The position numbers and the translations under genes are program-made. The notes under the pieces are model-generated. The model saw only the letters and a list, made by a program, of their open reading frames with translations. It ran no database searches and was not told the origin of the DNA. From Chromatiales bacterium (GTDB taxonomy: Bacteria; Pseudomonadota; Gammaproteobacteria; Steroidobacterales; GCA-2729495): a stretch of DNA of 64,000 nt. The stretch lies in the NCBI GenBank assembly GCA_002729495.1, contig PBYE01000027.1, forward strand, positions 147,639 to 211,638. Reading direction: 5' to 3'. Position 1 is the stretch's first letter. Every line of letters begins with the position of its first letter. Shown in pieces: positions 34,594-41,931 of the stretch.

Positions 34594-36249
34594 ATGCTCG
34601 AGGGATTCGTACCTTTCCCGGAGGAGTTCGCCCGCCGTTACCGGGAGAAGGGTTACTGGGAAGATCGCACTATCGCCGACGTTTTCGGCGAGGTGTGCGA
34701 GCAATATGCCGAGCGCATCGCAGTCTGTAACGCAAACAGCCAGGTCAGCTACCGGGAGCTCGACGCACGTGCCGGGAACCTTGCACTAAACCTGCTGGAC
34801 GAGGGCCTGGCACCGGGCGATATCGTTGTGTTGCAGTTGGGCAATGTCCTGGAGTTTGTCTATACCTATTTCGCCCTCCACAAGATCGGCGTGCGGCCTA
34901 TCCTGGCATTGCCTACCCACCGCTACCGGGAGCTGAAACAATTCGTGGAACTCTCCGGGGCGGTTGCCAGTTTTACGGCCGATCGGGCAAAGGACTGTGA
35001 ATTCACCGATGTAGTGAACCGCATTCAGGCGGATTATCATACGCTGCGGTTGAAATTCATTCTCGGGGAAGCGCCCGCGGGATTTCTGTCTTTGTCTGAA
35101 ATCATCGCGCGACCCGCCCGGCGCGATCCTGCAGAAATACAGGCGATTCAAGAACAAATCGATCCCGAACAACCGGCGCTGTTTCTGTTATCGGGTGGCA
35201 CTACGGGTATTCCGAAGTTAATCCCCCGGTCTCACAACGACTATGTTTGCAATTCCAGGCTGGCGGCGAGTTGCACAGGTATCACCGGGGATTCGGTGCT
35301 CCTGGATGTATTGCCCATCGCCCACAACCTGCCCCTGGCGTGTCCGGGACTGCAGGGATTCATGCTGAAGGGTGCAAAGGTCGTGCTGCACACAAGCACT
35401 CGCGCTGCGCAGGTGTTCGGGTTGGTTCAGCAGTACGGGGTGACCCACATTCACGTGGTGCCGGCGCTGCTGATTATGTGGATGAACGACGAGGACGTGA
35501 CGAACTATGACCTCACGTCCGTCCGCGTGATCCAGTCGGGAGGGCAACGCCTGCAGCCTGAAACCCGCCTGCTCACGGAGCGAATTCTTGAGAACTGTAC
35601 CGTCCAGGAAAACTTCGGCATGGCAGAGGGCATGCTGCTGTTCGTGCGCCTGGATGATCCACCGGATGTCCGGCTGGAAACCGTGGGGCGACCCATCTGC
35701 GAAGACGATGAGATGATGTTGCTGGGCGAGGACGACCAGCTGGTATCGTTCGGTGAAGTTGGCGAATTATGCTGTCGCGGGCCCTATACGCTGCGGGGCT
35801 ATTTTAACGCGCAGGAGCATAATGCCCGGGCGTTCACTCCCGAGGGCTTCTATCGTTCAGGTGATCTTATGCGGCAGCACGCCTCCGGCAACTACATGGT
35901 CGAAGGCCGGAAAAAAGACTTGATTAACCGCGGCGGTGAGAAAATTTCTGCAGAGGAAATCGAGAATCTGATCCTGGCGCATGCCAGTGTGCAGAATGTT
36001 GCCTGCGTCGCAATGCCGGATGCGGTTCTTGGTGAAAAAATGTGCGCCTACGTGATACTTCAGGAGGGTGCCGCTCTTGATCTGGACGCGCTCAAGGAGT
36101 TTCTTCTTTCCCATGAAATAGCGAAGTTTAAATTGCCCGAGCGGCTGGAGATCGTCGAGGAGTTTCCGTTGACGCCATTCGGCAAAGTCTCCAAGAAGGA
36201 TCTAGTGGCCATGGTCAGCGAGACAATCAAACTGGAGGAGGCGAAGTAA
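34594..36249 (+). CDS. aryl acid:AMP ligase / acyl-CoA synthetase (2,3-dihydroxybenzoate-AMP ligase-like)
   Basis: ANL-superfamily adenylating enzyme, 551 aa. Seen: N-terminus FVPFPEEFARRYREKGYWEDRTI, close to that of aryl-AMP ligases; phosphate loop LLSGGTTGIPKLIPRSHNDY (about 193-212); the adenine site NFGMAEGMLLF; hinge GRKKDLINRGGEKISAEEIE and the catalytic lysine in TPFGKVSKKDL. Likely activates an aromatic acid, then loads it onto CoA. A siderophore role is less likely because no carrier or condensation genes are present, though a phosphopantetheinyl transferase lies at 12768. Confidence 0.86.
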   Translation: MLEGFVPFPEEFARRYREKGYWEDRTIADVFGEVCEQYAERIAVCNANSQVSYRELDARAGNLALNLLDEGLAPGDIVVLQLGNVLEFVYTYFALHKIGVRPILALPTHRYRELKQFVELSGAVASFTADRAKDCEFTDVVNRIQADYHTLRLKFILGEAPAGFLSLSEIIARPARRDPAEIQAIQEQIDPEQPALFLLSGGTTGIPKLIPRSHNDYVCNSRLAASCTGITGDSVLLDVLPIAHNLPLACPGLQGFMLKGAKVVLHTSTRAAQVFGLVQQYGVTHIHVVPALLIMWMNDEDVTNYDLTSVRVIQSGGQRLQPETRLLTERILENCTVQENFGMAEGMLLFVRLDDPPDVRLETVGRPICEDDEMMLLGEDDQLVSFGEVGELCCRGPYTLRGYFNAQEHNARAFTPEGFYRSGDLMRQHASGNYMVEGRKKDLINRGGEKISAEEIENLILAHASVQNVACVAMPDAVLGEKMCAYVILQEGAALDLDALKEFLLSHEIAKFKLPERLEIVEEFPLTPFGKVSKKDLVAMVSETIKLEEAK

Positions 36250-36275
36250 ATGAGTCATCCGGTCGGGAAGTCACG

Positions 36276-37154
36276 ATGAACGCTATTGGTTTTATTGGGT
36301 TGGGCAACATCGGCACACCGATGTCGCAAAATCTGCTCCGGGCGGGCTTCGACGTGATCGGTTTTGACCTGGTCGGGAATCCTGCCTTTGTTGAAGCCGG
36401 CGGCCGCTTCGCCGAATCGGTGCAGGATGTGGGGCGGCAGGCAGATGTCATCGTTCAGAGCCTTCCCACGGCCGCGGCCCTTGAGTCCACCATCACCGGC
36501 CTGCTCGAAGTGGCGCGGGAAGGCCAGGTTGTGATTGATATCAGCGGTTACGCCCTGGAAGCCAAACAGCAGGCTGCCGAACGACTGGCGCAGCAGGGCG
36601 TGGCCATGCTGGATTGTGAGATAAGTGGCTTGCCGTTCATGGTCGCGAACCGGACCGCGGTAATTTTTCAGGCCGGCGACGAACAATGCGTTAACGGGTT
36701 AAGAGAAGTATTCAATGGCATGGCAGATACATGTTTCTACCTGGGTGAGTTCGGTAGCGCCACCAAGATGAAGCTGCTCGCCAACATGATGGTTGCGATA
36801 CACAATTCAGTCGGCGGAGAGGTGCTCAACCTGGCCGCCCGGATTGGTATCGATCCTGACACTGCCGTTAAGGTGCTCGGGTCCAGCGCAGGCGGATCGG
36901 TCACATTTTCCAACAAGGCGCCCGTCATGCTTTCAAGGGACTTTGAGAGTGGGCCCGGTCCATTCCGACACATGGCGCATTACCTTGACTGGGCAGCAGG
37001 AATGGCCAGGCAAGCGGGTGCGGCGACACCTTTGCTGGACAAGACACGTGAGTATTATCTAATTGCAGACGCTGAGGGCCGGGGTGATCAGGATATTGCC
37101 GCGGTTATCGAATTGCTCGAAGCAGCTTCGACGGACAAACCGAAAGAAAGTTGA
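36276..37154 (+). CDS. NAD(P)-dependent 3-hydroxyisobutyrate dehydrogenase-family oxidoreductase
   Basis: Beta-hydroxyacid dehydrogenase, 292 aa. Seen: GFIGLGNIGTPMSQNLLRAG at the N-terminus, DISGYALEAK in the Rossmann domain, a substrate region DCEISGLPFMVANRTA in which the usual SGG(P) is SGLP, and the catalytic Lys in ATKMKLLANMM. Converts a beta-hydroxyacid to the semialdehyde. It lies 26 nt after the ligase and overlaps the next gene's open frame by 4 nt. The substrate is unknown. Confidence 0.86.
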   Translation: MNAIGFIGLGNIGTPMSQNLLRAGFDVIGFDLVGNPAFVEAGGRFAESVQDVGRQADVIVQSLPTAAALESTITGLLEVAREGQVVIDISGYALEAKQQAAERLAQQGVAMLDCEISGLPFMVANRTAVIFQAGDEQCVNGLREVFNGMADTCFYLGEFGSATKMKLLANMMVAIHNSVGGEVLNLAARIGIDPDTAVKVLGSSAGGSVTFSNKAPVMLSRDFESGPGPFRHMAHYLDWAAGMARQAGAATPLLDKTREYYLIADAEGRGDQDIAAVIELLEAASTDKPKES

Positions 37155-37180
37155 ACGGCAAACTTTGCCGGAGAGTTTAC

Positions 37181-37555
37181 ATGGCTGAGATACCCGCAGA
37201 AGTGCAGGCATTAAAAGAGAAGATGTTGCAGCGGCAATACTTCGTGATGACACGAAAAATGCTTGACCCCGGCAAACTACCACCGGTACTCCTCGATCAC
37301 TACCAGTGGATTATCGACCTGGAAAAGCAGGACAAGGTTTTTGCCTCGGGTCCGATGTTCGGGAAGGATGGTCAGCAGGGTGTGGGTATGACCGTCTTCC
37401 GGGTTGATTCCTGGGAAGAGGCCGAGCAACTGGCAGCCGCCGATCCGTTCTGCAAAGCCGGCGCCGTTGGTTTTGATATCCAGCGCTGGCAGGTGAACGA
37501 AGGCCGGGTAAATGTGTCCATCGATTTTTCTGATCAGACGTACTCAATGAGCTGA
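37181..37555 (+). CDS. YciI-like protein
   Basis: Small alpha/beta (dimeric ferredoxin-like) protein, 124 aa from ATG 37181, preceded by GGAGAG. Seen: LLDHYQWIIDLEKQDKVFASGPM, the conserved His-containing core ending in SGPM, then WEEAEQLAAADPFCKAG. YciI relatives occur in chlorinated-aromatic pathways (for example ring-modified muconolactone chemistry) and as accessory enzymes; its activity here is not visible. It lies in the SDR-ligase operon. Confidence 0.8.
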   Translation: MAEIPAEVQALKEKMLQRQYFVMTRKMLDPGKLPPVLLDHYQWIIDLEKQDKVFASGPMFGKDGQQGVGMTVFRVDSWEEAEQLAAADPFCKAGAVGFDIQRWQVNEGRVNVSIDFSDQTYSMS

Positions 37556-37587
37556 GGACTGCGATCGCAGCCGTAAGGATTAGCTAA

Positions 37588-38469
37588 ATGTTCCGTCTGC
37601 TGACTTTCCGTGACACGTCGGGCGCCGAGCTGCCCGGGCTGAAAATAGATGATTTGGTGTATCCGGTGGATGCGCAATACAAGTCCGTTCTGGAAATACT
37701 TCAGAACTGGCAGGAGGCAGAAAAGGTTCTGACGGATATGGCAGATGGGTTTTCCCGTGGAGATTCAGGCTCGGGGCAACCGCTGGACAAGCTTGAACTG
37801 GCTGCGCCCATTCTTTATCCGGGAGTACTTTACTGTGCCGGCGCGAATTACCGGGATCACGTGCTTGAAATGACCGGTGAACCGCCACCGCCCGAGAATA
37901 CGGAACCCTATTTCTTCATTAAGACAAGTCGCGGCACCGTCATCGGTCCCGGGGATTCGATCCGGCTGCCGGATTTTTCCGGGCAAGTGGATTGGGAAGC
38001 GGAAATCGGCATGGTGGTAGGGCGGCAGGCTCGAAATGTCAGCGAAGACGATGCGCTGGATTACGTTGCGGGGTTCACCATTCTGAACGACCTGTCCGCC
38101 CGGGATCACAGCAAGCGGCATGATGTCCCGTTCCTGTTTGACTGGATAGGTCAGAAATGTTGGGACACGGGCTGTCCCATGGGGCCATGGATCACACCGC
38201 GGGCTGCCGTCGTCGACCCCAATAATCTCGAAATCAGGTTGTGGATTAACGATGAGCTCAAGCAGAATTCGTCCAGCAACCAGATGATTTTTGGCTACGA
38301 AGCACAGCTAGCCTATCTGAGCCGTCACGTGACGCTGTTCCCCGGCGACGTGATCGCCACCGGCACCCCGGCCGGTTGCGGCATGCCATCCGGCACCTTT
38401 CTGAAATCGGGCGATACCGTGCGGATAGAAATCTCAGGCTTGGGGGAGTTGTGCAACCCGGTTATCTGA
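37588..38469 (+). CDS. fumarylacetoacetate hydrolase-family protein
   Basis: Metal-dependent C-C hydrolase or decarboxylase, 293 aa. Seen: YCAGANYRDHVLEM, metal ligands in DWEAEIGMVVG and NDLSARD, then FPGDVIATGTPAGCG. These are hallmarks of the FAH fold used for ring-cleavage products such as 2-oxohept-3-ene-dioates or fumarylpyruvate. The 5' end carries a short N-terminal domain. Its stop overlaps the convergent TetR gene by 8 nt. It closes the five-gene operon. Confidence 0.88.
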   Translation: MFRLLTFRDTSGAELPGLKIDDLVYPVDAQYKSVLEILQNWQEAEKVLTDMADGFSRGDSGSGQPLDKLELAAPILYPGVLYCAGANYRDHVLEMTGEPPPPENTEPYFFIKTSRGTVIGPGDSIRLPDFSGQVDWEAEIGMVVGRQARNVSEDDALDYVAGFTILNDLSARDHSKRHDVPFLFDWIGQKCWDTGCPMGPWITPRAAVVDPNNLEIRLWINDELKQNSSSNQMIFGYEAQLAYLSRHVTLFPGDVIATGTPAGCGMPSGTFLKSGDTVRIEISGLGELCNPVI

Positions 38470-39118
38470 CCGCGGCCCCGTTGAGAAAAAGCTCGACGGA
38501 AGTTTGCGCAATTTTTTCGATCTCAGATTTATGGACACGCTTCCTGCGTCCGAACAGTAACTGAAGTTGCAGATCCGTTTTAATCAGGCCAATGAATTGG
38601 CGCGCCGCCAGGTCCGCGTCCGGTAGATTGATTACCCCTTTCTTTTGCTGAGTCAGCAGGTAGTCGCGGATGAGACTTTCCGTATTTTCCACTTGTTCAT
38701 ACATCAGGGAACCCAGTTCCGGGAAGGTTTGCGACTCTGTGACGACAACCCTCAACAGGGCAATTTGTTCACTGGCATAAATATTACTGAGAATCTGGTT
38801 GGCAAGCCGGACCAGTACCGTCACCGGTTCAGATGCTTCGATATCGAGCTCATCCAGTGTGGGCGGAACCACTTTGTCGCAGAGCATTTTAACCACTGCG
38901 GCGAAAAGCGCATGTTTGTCGTCGAAGTGTTTGTAAACAGTACGCTTGGAGACATCGGCGGACGCGGCAATTGCATCCATGGTCGTGGAAGCAAACCCCT
39001 GTTCCAGGAACACCTGGCGCGCCGCATCAACGATGGCCTGGTGTTTCCTGCGGCTCGACGGCCGCAGTTCGGTTCCAAGCTTCGATGCGATGGGGCCGAC
39101 CGTTGAACTACGTTTCAT
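38462..39118 (-). CDS. TetR-family transcriptional regulator
   Basis: Repressor, 218 aa from ATG 39118. Seen: an N-terminal helix-turn-helix with KHQAIVDAARQVFLEQGFASTTMDAIAASADVSKRTVYKHFDDKHALF (residues 25-72), then a helical ligand domain resembling the AcrR C-terminal type. Its ATG overlaps the VOC gene's stop by one base (TGATG), so they are co-translated. The promoter of that pair carries the same palindrome as the SDR promoter, so this protein is the leading candidate to bind both and to regulate the 30.8-41.3 kb genes. Confidence 0.9.
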   Translation of the reverse strand: MKRSSTVGPIASKLGTELRPSSRRKHQAIVDAARQVFLEQGFASTTMDAIAASADVSKRTVYKHFDDKHALFAAVVKMLCDKVVPPTLDELDIEASEPVTVLVRLANQILSNIYASEQIALLRVVVTESQTFPELGSLMYEQVENTESLIRDYLLTQQKKGVINLPDADLAARQFIGLIKTDLQLQLLFGRRKRVHKSEIEKIAQTSVELFLNGAAVR

Positions 39119-39999
39119 CAGTGGTTCGACATGAGCTGGATAGCTCGCTCGGTACGGCCGCCGGTGAGCCAGACGTTGGCGTTTTCCGGACCCGGTTGCC
39201 ACTCCCTGGGAGTCCATTGGTCGCCCCTGGGTATGAAAATAAGTTCGGAAGTAGCTTCCAAGACATATCCCGCAGGATCTTCGAAGTAGCAGAAGCAGTT
39301 GCCTCCGGGGCCGTGACGGCCGGGGCCCCACAGGGGCGTAATCCCCATATTGGCCATGCGGCCCGCGAAACGCATCATGGCGTCGAGGTCCTCCAGGAGG
39401 AATGCGACATGATTGAGGGATGAGTTGTCACATTTTTCCAGCCCCAGGCAATGGTGCTGCTCATTGCAGCGCAGAAAGAAGAAGGCATCTTTCGCGTACC
39501 AGTCTGCCAGTTCGAAGCCCAGGTACCGGACATAGAAGTCTCGTAACGCCCTGTTGTCTGGCGAGTTGAGTACCATGTGGCTCAGACGCTGGGGAAGGAA
39601 TCCTTCGCCGGGAGTATCAGCCGGAACACCATCATCCAGTGTACTGAGTTCAACCGGGGTGCCGTCGGGGTCTTTGAATTGAAAGCCGTAATAGTTACCG
39701 GGCAGTTGCAAAAGGTCCGGGGCTTTTAGAATCTCGACGTCTGCGGCCTTGAGATCGTCATGCATCGAGTCAACAGCAGCCGCGCTGTCCAGCGTAAACC
39801 TGATCATGGCAACAGATCGGCGTTCTCCGGGTTCGAGACCGAAGATAAATGGTTCATTGCTGGCACCCTTGAAGAAAATGGTGTCGGTGCCAGGATGTTC
39901 GATACGTTCCAGGCCCCAGCACTTTTCATAGAACTCAATGGATGGTGCCAGTTTCGGTGTTTTCAGGATAAGCCCGCATATATCGGTAACTTTAGCCAT
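39118..39999 (-). CDS. VOC-superfamily extradiol dioxygenase-like protein (two domains)
   Basis: Catechol 2,3-dioxygenase-type fold, 293 aa. Seen: N-terminal VOC half (VTDICGLILKT to GTPVEL), C-terminal half with the iron ligands His in RLSHMVL, His in LNHVAFLL and Glu in GYVLEATSEL. The arrangement is that of type I extradiol enzymes. Start set at ATG 39999 with GGAGG upstream; longer frames up to 40173 would run through the operator at 40064. It probably opens the ring of a catechol-like intermediate made upstream. Confidence 0.85.
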   Translation of the reverse strand: MAKVTDICGLILKTPKLAPSIEFYEKCWGLERIEHPGTDTIFFKGASNEPFIFGLEPGERRSVAMIRFTLDSAAAVDSMHDDLKAADVEILKAPDLLQLPGNYYGFQFKDPDGTPVELSTLDDGVPADTPGEGFLPQRLSHMVLNSPDNRALRDFYVRYLGFELADWYAKDAFFFLRCNEQHHCLGLEKCDNSSLNHVAFLLEDLDAMMRFAGRMANMGITPLWGPGRHGPGGNCFCYFEDPAGYVLEATSELIFIPRGDQWTPREWQPGPENANVWLTGGRTERAIQLMSNH

Positions 40000-40063
40000 C
40001 GCAGCAAATGCCTCCGGATGGTTGCTGCCTGCTTCACCAATACTACACATGCCGGAGCAGAAA

Positions 40064-40081
40064 GTAAACTTATCAGTATAC
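40064..40081. promoter_or_regulatory. palindromic operator, copy 2 (candidate TetR site)
   Basis: GTAAACTTATCAGTATAC, 65 nt before the VOC start at 39999, shares GTAAACT and CAGTATAC with the copy at 33768. On the reverse strand TATACT within it may be the -10 of the VOC-TetR promoter. Confidence 0.62.
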
Positions 40082-40194
40082 AAACGGGGAGGATCTGCAG
40101 GCATCCACTGACGCCTAGACCTGCGGATGTATTCTTCACCAGGTAATGGAAAAGTCGGGAAAACAGGGGCCAATTACATTAGCATATTCAAAAT

Positions 40195-40209
40195 GTATAC
40201 TTTGTGTAC
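40195..40209. promoter_or_regulatory. inverted repeat upstream of MDR dehydrogenase
   Basis: GTATAC-TTT-GTGTAC lies 58 nt before the gene at 40267. It contains the half-site GTATACT of the operators at 33768 and 40064 but with different spacing, so it is a weaker candidate site. Confidence 0.35.
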
Positions 40210-40266
40210 TCCTGTAAAGGCATAAGCCGTGGGTGATTTACGCGGTTCCGGAAAAAGGGAAGCTAA

Positions 40267-41298
40267 ATGAAGGCAATCGTCGTGCATGAATTCGGTCCGC
40301 CCAATGTCATGAAATATGAGGATGTCCCCACCCCGGATCCCGGGGAGGGCGAGGTCCTGGTGCGGGTGGGCGCTGTTTCTGTTAATCGAAATTTCGATGT
40401 GAATGCGCGGGCAGGAAACTCTGCTCACGGTGCGACATTACCGTTGATTATGGGCGTGGACCCTTCAGGGGAGATCACGGCTGTGGGTTCGGGGGTGGAC
40501 GAAAACCGCATTGGCGAACATGTCAATATCCGAGGCATGGCCCGGTGCGGTAAGTGCGATAACTGCAAGCAGGGCAAACGCTGCAGTTTGAGCCGCCCAA
40601 TCGGCATAACTGCCCCCGGAGGTTATGCCGAGTATATCGTGGTGCCGGATTTCCAGGCGCGCACCATACCCAGCAGCATTCCTTTTGCTGACGCAACCGT
40701 CATTTGTCGCCATGCTGCTGCGGCTTTTTCCGAAACCTATACCTCCGAGTTAAAAGCCGGTGAATGGGCCCTGGTGATGGGCGCCGCCGGTGCACTGGCC
40801 AGCTTCCTGGTGCAATTCGCCAAACTCAAAGGGGCCCATGTCATCGCAGCCGCAGGTGGTGAAGACCGTCTTGAGGCGGCCCGTGATCTGGGGGCCGACT
40901 ACACCGTTAACTACCGTACCCAAAACCTGGCGGAAGAAGTTATGAAAATCACCGACAATCACGGGGTCGATGTGGTGTTCGAAAATATCGGCGATCCTGA
41001 TCTTTGGCCCGGCGCCTGGGACAGTCTTGCCATGAATGGGCGGCTTATCACGGTAGGTTTCCACGGGGGTGGAGTTGTACCGCTGGATGTGAAGAAACTC
41101 CACATGCGGCGCCTGAAGGTGCTGTCCAGTGTCATGGATGCCGGCTCGAAAGATGTAGTGGGCGATTGCCTGCAGTTGGCAGCCGAAGGAAAAATACGTC
41201 CGCTGATAGGCAAGAAGCTGCCTCTCGCCGAAGCGGCAGAAGGCCATCGCCTGGTAGAAGAAGGTGGGGTTGTCGGTAAGTTGATCCTGGAACCGTAG
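40267..41298 (+). CDS. MDR-family alcohol dehydrogenase-like oxidoreductase
   Basis: Medium-chain dehydrogenase/reductase, 343 aa. Seen: GroES-like N-terminus; a structural-zinc segment with four Cys (RCGKCDNCKQGKRCS); cofactor motif MGAAGALASFLVQFAKLKGAHVI. Odd: the catalytic-zinc residues are not visible. The usual GHE reads GVDPSGEI and the first catalytic Cys position reads NRNFD. It may act as a quinone reductase or use a non-zinc mechanism. It is divergent from the VOC gene and shares its control region. Confidence 0.85.
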   Translation: MKAIVVHEFGPPNVMKYEDVPTPDPGEGEVLVRVGAVSVNRNFDVNARAGNSAHGATLPLIMGVDPSGEITAVGSGVDENRIGEHVNIRGMARCGKCDNCKQGKRCSLSRPIGITAPGGYAEYIVVPDFQARTIPSSIPFADATVICRHAAAAFSETYTSELKAGEWALVMGAAGALASFLVQFAKLKGAHVIAAAGGEDRLEAARDLGADYTVNYRTQNLAEEVMKITDNHGVDVVFENIGDPDLWPGAWDSLAMNGRLITVGFHGGGVVPLDVKKLHMRRLKVLSSVMDAGSKDVVGDCLQLAAEGKIRPLIGKKLPLAEAAEGHRLVEEGGVVGKLILEP

Positions 41299-41429
41299 GC
41301 CCGCAAATTGCGGTACGGGAATCACGGTCTTCGTTTGCCGTTATCGTGACACGTATATAAGTATCTCTGCGAAAAGCTGAACGATTGCGGGTGCTGTCGA
41401 ACGGGGGGTTAGGTCTTCTGCCTGTCGCT

Positions 41430-41460
41430 CTGGGGTTCAGATTCCCTTGGGGGCGCCCAA
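41430..41460 (+). pseudogene. degenerate inverted copy of the tRNA-Glu 3' part
   Basis: The forward strand here resembles the T-arm and acceptor 3' end of the tRNA-Glu at 41502 (GGGGTTCAGATTCCCTT against GGGGTTCAAATCCCCTT), running on into the same terminator stem. The T-stem is mispaired, there is no anticodon arm in register, and CCA is altered, so it is not a functional tRNA. Confidence 0.7.
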
Positions 41461-41470
41461 TACAACAAAA

Positions 41471-41490
41471 AGCCCACCGTGAAGGTGGGC
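41471..41490 (-). terminator. terminator of the tRNA-Ala-Glu transcript
   Basis: Stem GCCCACC / GGTGGGC with a 5-nt loop, flanked by A5 and T5 runs, directly after tRNA-Glu on the reverse strand. The flanking TACAACAAAA and TTTTGTTGTA extend the symmetry, so it can work in either direction. Confidence 0.88.
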
Positions 41491-41501
41491 TTTTTGTTGT
41501 A

Positions 41502-41577
<76 letters not shown>

Positions 41578-41599
41578 GAAGCGTAAAAAACTAGTTAAA

Positions 41600-41675
<76 letters not shown>

Positions 41676-41693
41676 GAGCAACGTCGCGGCGAG

Positions 41694-41722
41694 ACTCTAC
41701 TTTAGGGCCTATAGGCTGTCAA
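41694..41722 (-). promoter_or_regulatory. promoter of tRNA-Ala-Glu transcript
   Basis: Reverse strand: TTGACA (41722-41717), 17-nt spacer, TAGAGT (41699-41694), then a GC-rich segment before the tRNA start at 41675. Perfect -35 and ideal spacing fit a stable-RNA promoter. Confidence 0.75.
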
Positions 41723-41931
41723 GGAAGCTCGTGCCGGCTGAAAGCTACGCACATCGGGCGCTGGAGTCGTTTTCATTCGCTGGATTTAAGCGCCGGTCAT
41801 TATTCAGATTCAAAGCTATCTATGTTTTGTAACCATATGTCCTGTATGTGAAAATGCAGCATCGTCCTGCATCCGGCTTGTACGGCAGGTCGATCTGGCG
41901 GGTTAAGGGTTATTTTTAGGGTAGCAATGGG

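Noticed and set aside
34594-36249. Siderophore biosynthesis role for the aryl-AMP ligase
   Set aside because: No isochorismate, carrier or condensation genes are present; dehydrogenase, FAH and thiolase neighbours favour catabolism.
37559-37570. Perfect palindrome CTGCGATCGCAG in the YciI-FAH spacer
   Set aside because: It is short, seen only once among the spacers, and has no promoter or T-run around it; chance is likely.
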